Assembly (NCBI GenBank): GCA_015501585.1 | Contig: JADNRY010000021.1 | Span: 372,001 to 436,000 of the forward strand | Length of the DNA: 64,000 nt | From: Rhodocollybia butyracea | Taxonomy: Eukaryota; Basidiomycota; Agaricomycetes; Agaricales; Omphalotaceae | Direction: 5' to 3' | Shown here: positions 59,293-64,000 of the stretch, piece by piece | Layout: the number at the start of each line of letters is the position of its first letter | Position numbering within the stretch: position 1 is the stretch's first letter | The notes under the pieces: generated by a model | Seen by the model: the letters and a program-made list of their open reading frames with translations, nothing else | Database searches by the model: none | Told to the model about the DNA's origin: nothing | Made by a program: the position numbers and the translations under genes

Positions 59293-60395
59293 ATGTCTGG
59301 AAGTCGTGGATGTTTCAACTGTGGAGGATGTGCGTTATCGGCGTGTTTTTCTTTTTTCCCTAAAAATCATCTGTCCTTGCCTGTACCGGTTTACACATCG
59401 TCTGGCACCTTTTTTCTGATCGCTCCCGTATACGGTACTGACGATACAACGGTTTCCTCCTTTTGCAATATGTATTTTTTCGCAAATCGCAATAAAACGA
59501 TTTGGATGCTCTGTTGTCTACAGTCGGTCACCAGGCCGCGTCCTGCCCCAAAGCCGGTACTCCAACTTGGTAATTATCTTTTTGCATACCCCCCCCCCAC
59601 CATCTTGTTGCCGTATACACTGGAGTTGATTGCTTGAATTGATTTAGTTACAACTGTGAGTGGCGGCTCTTCTATGCGCCCACTTGTACGTCCAAGCTCA
59701 ACTCATTTCTCAGGTGGAGGTGAAGGACATGTTTCTCGCGACTGTACCCAAGAGGCAAAAGCAAAATCGTGCTACAAATGCGGCCAGGAGGGCCATATTG
59801 TATGTGATGGTTTTGATACTACAAGCTGGTATCTTGCTGATGAATGACAGTCTCGGGACTGCCCTGAAAATACTACCAGCAGCGGAGGAGGAGGAGGAGG
59901 AGGAGGGGGCGGATACAGCTCTGGATCTGAATGCTACCGCTGTGGTAAAACTGGTCACATCGCGCGCGCTTGCCCTGATAATGTAGGAGGAGGTGGAGGA
60001 GGAGGCGGAAGCTACGGTGGCGGGTTCTCCCAAAAGACTTGGTGCATATTTTTCCTTCTCAAACCTTATCAATTTTATCAATCGTCTCTCTTTTCAAGCT
60101 ACACTTGTGGTGGTGTCGGACATATGTCCCGAGACTGTGTTCAGGGCTCTAAATGTTACAACTGCAATGACTTTGTGAGTTTCTTTTTTCAGACTTGCTT
60201 GATCTATCGTCGACTTAAATGGACACTTACAGGGACACATCTCTCGCGATTGCCCTCAGCCCCAGAAGAAGGCTTGCTATAACTGTGGTTCTGAAGGGTA
60301 CTTTCATTTTCCTGTGGTCATCTCTCATCGACTAACTCTTCAACAGCCATATTTCCAGAGATTGTCCCGGAACTGAGGATGCTGCTGCTACTTGA
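59293..60395 (+). CDS. GIS2: CCHC zinc-knuckle nucleic-acid-binding protein (GIS2/CNBP type)
   Basis: Small single-stranded nucleic-acid binder linked to translation control in yeast and animals. Eight exons in phase: 59293..59329, 59524..59569, 59648..59655, 59714..59799, 59851..60041, 60099..60174, 60233..60297, 60347..60395 (185 aa). Seven CX2CX4HX4C knuckles are readable, starting CFNCGGFGHQAASC, CYNCGGEGHVSRDC, CYKCGQEGHISRDC, CYRCGKTGHIARAC, CYTCGGVGHMSRDC, CYNCNDFGHISRDC and CYNCGSEGHISRDC. Poly-Gly linkers (about residues 83-92 and 117-124) separate knuckles 3-5, like an RGG-poor hinge. Introns interrupt knuckles repeatedly; exon 3 is only 8 nt. Length is close to CNBP (about 175 aa). 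Confidence 0.94.
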
Positions 60396-60798
60396 GTACT
60401 CGTCATGCTTGTAAACGAATCTGCTTTATTACGAATTGCTTTGGTGATTGTGACCATTTTTCTGTGCTGCGACGTATCATAATGCCACAAATTATCATTT
60501 ATTGTACTTGTGTATGTACTGCGAAGTAATTCCTGAAACCTTGGCTTTAGTTATCAAACTAGTACTTATACGAGTTTTGAGCGTCAAGGTCGAACATCGC
60601 CACAGTTTGCCACAGTACCGGCTCCAACTCTCCGACTCTCCCCATTCAGCATCGTCAAACGTCACAAGGTGTTGGATACCTCTTTTCTTGCTCTTTACTT
60701 AGCTATCCGCAGTTCTTCTCCCCGGGAAGTATAACACGGGAAGCTATTCCCCACAGAAACCGACTTATAAATATCGTCCACTTGCTAGTTCTTTTCAA
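60396..60798. other. intergenic region
   Basis: About 0.4 kb between the zinc-knuckle gene and paralogue B; terminator side then promoter side. A TATAAATA sits at 60766-60773. Confidence 0.5.
60766..60773 (+). promoter_or_regulatory. TATA-like box upstream of paralogue B
   Basis: TATAAATA begins 33 bp before the ATG at 60799. If used, the 5' UTR would be only a few bases long, so it may instead be coincidental. Confidence 0.25.
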
Positions 60799-61985
60799 AT
60801 GATCATTGACGAAAAGTTGATGCAACCACCACCCCCACCTTATTATTACTCACCGCCTCCAGCGTTTTCTGAGAACGCTGGAGGCAGCAGCACTGGTAGA
60901 AATGCGGCAGCAGAAGCGACGTTCTCGTCTTTACCGGCGCATTTGCTTCTACAGATTGTATATTCGACGTTTCCTCAGCAGGATGGGCGTTATGAAGGTG
61001 AAAGCAAGATTGAGCGACAAAGAAGAAACTTGTATTGGTTGGAAACGTCATTGCGATTGGTGAACAAATCTCTTTACATTGGCAAGTGCTTGTAAGTATA
61101 ATTTGGTTAATCTACTTACATGTCCCTGTAGCGTGCATGCATATACTGCGATCTACGTATCTTCCAGCCTACGACTCACTCATCCGTGCACCGTATACTT
61201 CAGATCCCTTCTCGTCGCCCGCTAATCCGACTTCTTCCGGATCTGTTCGCCGTGAAATAGCCACGCTTGATCTTTTCATAGCGCTTTTGGCACACGAAGA
61301 TGTTCTTCTTGATGCCACATCGTTGCATCTTCCACGTGAAGAAGCCTACAAAGATCTCTTTGACATGGTACAGCCTCGCAGTAGGCTTGAAGACCTGATA
61401 CTCGAGGAAGGACTTAGAACGGGCTTGGTGTATGTGGGAAACGCACCCTCAGAGTCTTCAGCTACCGAACCTGTAGTGGCGGCACCTATTGCTATGGACT
61501 TGCCTGCTGTGGTATCTGTGAAAACAGAAAACATTCCCCCACAGCCATCGCCCTCTCCAACCAAAACTTCTTTCAATCCCTTCTCCCGATCATCGTATAT
61601 CTCTTTGGCAAAGTCTAAAATGCGTCGAACCAATACACCACCAGGCACTCCTTCTCCTACATCTCCAGTTGATACTTCGACAGCTTCTTCGAGCCCAAAG
61701 TTGAAATCACGAGTGAACCCTCTTCCTTTCGAGTCAATCGGGGTCTCTTTCTCTCCACGAAGCGTTGCGCTCATCTATATGCCTGCCGTGTCCTCCAATG
61801 GGGCATATCATGGTAGCACTTTTGGTGCGTTGAGTGTTAGTATCACAGGCCCAACTGCAGCAGGAGGCTTCAAGGCTAAAAAGACACTAGTAGAAGTTGT
61901 GCGCGCAAGAGACGAACAGTTGGAAGTGAGTGCAAAGCGGCTTATCCAGGGTTTAGAAGAGGTAATGAGCGCTGGCGGAGTCTGA
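60799..61985 (+). CDS. uncharacterised F-box-like protein, paralogue B
   Basis: Two exons, 60799..61081 and 61132..61985 (378 aa). The intron has a GC donor (G|GCAAGT) and is the only one that gives the paralogous reading YIACMHILRSTYLPAYDSL. The conserved plan is the same as paralogue A: MIIDEKLMQPPPPPY, FSSLPAHLLLQIVYSTFP (F-box-like), RNLYWLETSLRLVN, IATLDLFIALLAHEDVLL, YKDLFDMVQPRSRLEDL, a Ser/Pro-rich middle with NPFSRSSYISLAKSKMRR, PFESIGVSFSPRSVALIY, GSTFGALSV and a C-terminal helix RARDEQLEVSAKRLIQGL. An SCF-adaptor role is only a guess, since no WD40 or LRR domain is present. Confidence 0.86.
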
Positions 61986-62229
61986 GGATGCGAGGCGGAA
62001 GATGGACACTTACTTACATTACCTTAATTGAAGCGGATTTAAAAGTCTTTGTCTGTATTCTAGTTTGAAGAACTGTAACTGTTACTTTTACTCAGTACTT
62101 ATTACTATAGCCAATAAACGCCAATTACTATTGCTGTGTCGTCCGACCTTTTTACGGCGGCAGTCAAATCACGAATGACAGGAGAAATTTGGTGTCTGTT
62201 TTATCCTCACCACCAACCCTTTCTTCTTC

Positions 62230-64000
62230 ATGTCCTGCGTTTCCCTCTCTTCTCGTCATGACTCACGAACAACTCTGTACAATAAGTTATCTTTTCACTA
62301 CTCGTATTCGCTTTACCTCCTCGTTACCCTGGGAGCTTTTTCTCGGTTAGATTCCGTTTCAGCCGCTCCGACAACTCCTGGCCTGCTCCATTTTCGTGAA
62401 TTTCAGAAAAGAGACAGTAGCAGTAATAACTCTACCAGAATATGGGTTGGCTTCTTTTCTTAACAAAATTATCCAACTGCTTCACCTGTACTTTTAATTT
62501 TAGGTTCCGATCGTCGTTATCGTCCTTGTGATTATGCTCATTCTGGCATACTTTTGGTCAAGAAGGTTCAACAATAATACGGCTGCACTCTCGCGGGCTT
62601 TGTCCAGTTTCAGTCGTGCAGCTCAAGTGGCGACTGGGTCTCATGTACCGCCCACAGAACTCACGGCTGCTCAACTGACCGGAACTACAAGTAGCACAAC
62701 AACGAACGGTAACGCGTCGACTGCTCGTCCGCGGAGAAATCCCCGTCGGACGCGAAGAACTCCGTCACAGATAAGTACCACGTCGCTGCCTGCATATATG
62801 AAGGAACCGGGAGAACTGGAACTCGTCGTTACTCGGTAAGTTCCTAATCGTTAAAATAGCTTGTCAATAATCATTTACACGGTCTACAGTGGTCCTCAGG
62901 ATATGGAAGATGTTCTCATAGAGGCTGAAGACGGAGAACAGTCAGCCGAAGACAGATATTCTCCTATGCCCGAGTCTCCTCATGATATGCCGCTGCTGGA
63001 TGGAGATGAATCTGCTGATGTCGCAGACCGGTCTGATGCTGCGCTTTTGCCCGAAGTGCATGAACAACCTCGTAGTCGCGACATTGATACTGGACGTAGG
63101 AATAGTGCAGACACAGGCGATTCAAGCTCCTTAGTTCTTGTTGATGGTAACGCCGCTTTGGATCCCCGCGGAGAAGCGCCTGCTTATTTTGAGGTGGTCG
63201 ACTTGAATGAAGAAGCCCAAAGGACTCCTGTTTCGCCTAGGCCAGCTTCACCGCCAATAACAAGTTCGCCAACAGCTTCGTCTTCTGCTGCTGCTGCTGC
63301 CACCACAAGGGGAACAAATAGGCGTTCTCTTCGTAATCTGTTTGGGTTCAGTGGCAATAGATTTCCTTTGCCCTCTCCACCTGGACTCCCGACTACTTCA
63401 GGTCAGACACATGATCGTGTTGATTCAGGCGGCTCATTGTCGTTGACCTCGACACTGTCTCGCGTGTCCACTGCCAATCGTTCCAATCACCGACCTTCTC
63501 AATCCACGTCCTCATCTTTCAGTGTTTCAAATCCTATGAACCGCAAAAAATCTTCCGCAACTCTCAACTCTAATCATCTGACCTCGCCTTCATCGATATC
63601 TCTCGCTTCTATATCTGCTCCGCTCACACATACGGTTGTCCGGACGGAGTTCACATACCCGAAAGCTGGACCTACGCCGGACCAGATTAAGCTGATATCA
63701 AGTAGAGAGGCGTTTTCGAGGTTTGGAGTGCCATATGGGGAGGATGCTATTGCATTTGCTGCGAGTACACAGGACTTGAATCCTCCCCCAGAGTTCGAGT
63801 CGTCTCCGCCTGCGTCCGGGTCGAGGCTTAGGTCACAGAGTCGTGCGACGGAGCCTGAAGAGTCTGGTGGGCGCTCAAGCGAAAGTAGCGGAGAAAGTCA
63901 CCGGACACATGATTCAAATGCCCTAGAAACTCCCGAAATACGTGTGCAGGAGAGCTCACGGCCGACTTCGCGCGTAGTCGAGCCTGATACACCTGATACC
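62230..64000 (+). CDS. single-pass membrane protein with long Ser/Pro-rich cytosolic tail (3' partial)
   Basis: Exons 62230..62445, 62504..62835 and 62890 onward, still open at the right edge (over 550 aa so far). A signal-peptide-like YSLYLLVTLGAFSRLDSVSA is followed by a short luminal segment containing N-glycosylation sequons (SNNSTR). A strong transmembrane helix (PIVVIVLVIMLILAYFW) with a basic SRR follows at its C side. The long tail is rich in Ser/Pro/Glu, with SRAAQVATGSHVPP, ARPRRNPRRTRRTP, an EAPAYFEVVDLNE block and NRRSLRNLFGF. TPDQIKLISSREAFSRFGVPYG looks like a conserved fungal segment. I recognise no catalytic domain. The layout resembles fungal membrane-anchored regulators. Confidence 0.8.

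Overview
The window is nuclear DNA of a filamentous fungus, most likely a mushroom-forming basidiomycete (Agaricomycete). Genes are dense and on both strands. They are cut by many 45-60 bp introns with GT-AG (occasionally GC-AG) borders and CTRAY-like branch points. Products are eukaryotic: a nucleoporin, FACT, RNA polymerase III, TFIIH and proteasome subunits, an Arf exchange factor and a cytochrome oxidase subunit. There is no operon structure, and no CRISPR array or phage feature.

Layout. 1-14.4 kb: the 5' end of a probable Argonaute-type gene leaving the left edge, then TFB3/MAT1 (-), a LigB/DODA extradiol dioxygenase (+), proteasome alpha-4 (-) divergent from a zinc-finger C78 peptidase of the ZUFSP/Mug105 type (+), and a very large NUP159/NUP214 nucleoporin (+). 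14.4-25 kb: a repeat island. It holds two diverged inverted copies of an unnamed repeat (about 15.0-15.8 and 24.1-24.9 kb). Between them lie a 2.6 kb hAT-like non-autonomous element, which carries a nested inverted array with tRNA-like promoter boxes, and a 5.2 kb Ty1/copia retrotransposon on the minus strand. The retrotransposon has near-identical LTRs and a perfect 5-bp target duplication. 25-36.5 kb: a GBF1/Gea-type Sec7 Arf-GEF (+), a cytochrome b561 (-), an NAD-dependent epimerase-like gene (-) and 3-hydroxyisobutyrate dehydrogenase (-). 36.5-44.7 kb: gene-poor DNA with one small three-exon candidate gene. 44.7-64 kb: a Ser/Thr-rich single-pass membrane protein (-), a calcineurin-like phosphoesterase, SPT16, an F-box-like paralogue A, RPC82 (RPC3), an RTA1-family membrane protein, a COX IV-family subunit, a GIS2/CNBP zinc-knuckle protein, paralogue B, and a membrane protein running off the right edge (all +).

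Most genes are housekeeping and not functionally linked. Shared themes are transcription (TFB3, SPT16, RPC82), nuclear and secretory traffic (NUP159, Gea) and proteostasis (alpha-4, ZUFSP-like).

Exon models were assembled by hand from splice signals, reading phase and family motifs. Most close exactly in phase. In several genes between 20 and 45 kb a single base must be ignored or supplied for the reading frame to match the family; these places are listed individually. They could be real lesions or homopolymer errors in the underlying assembly.
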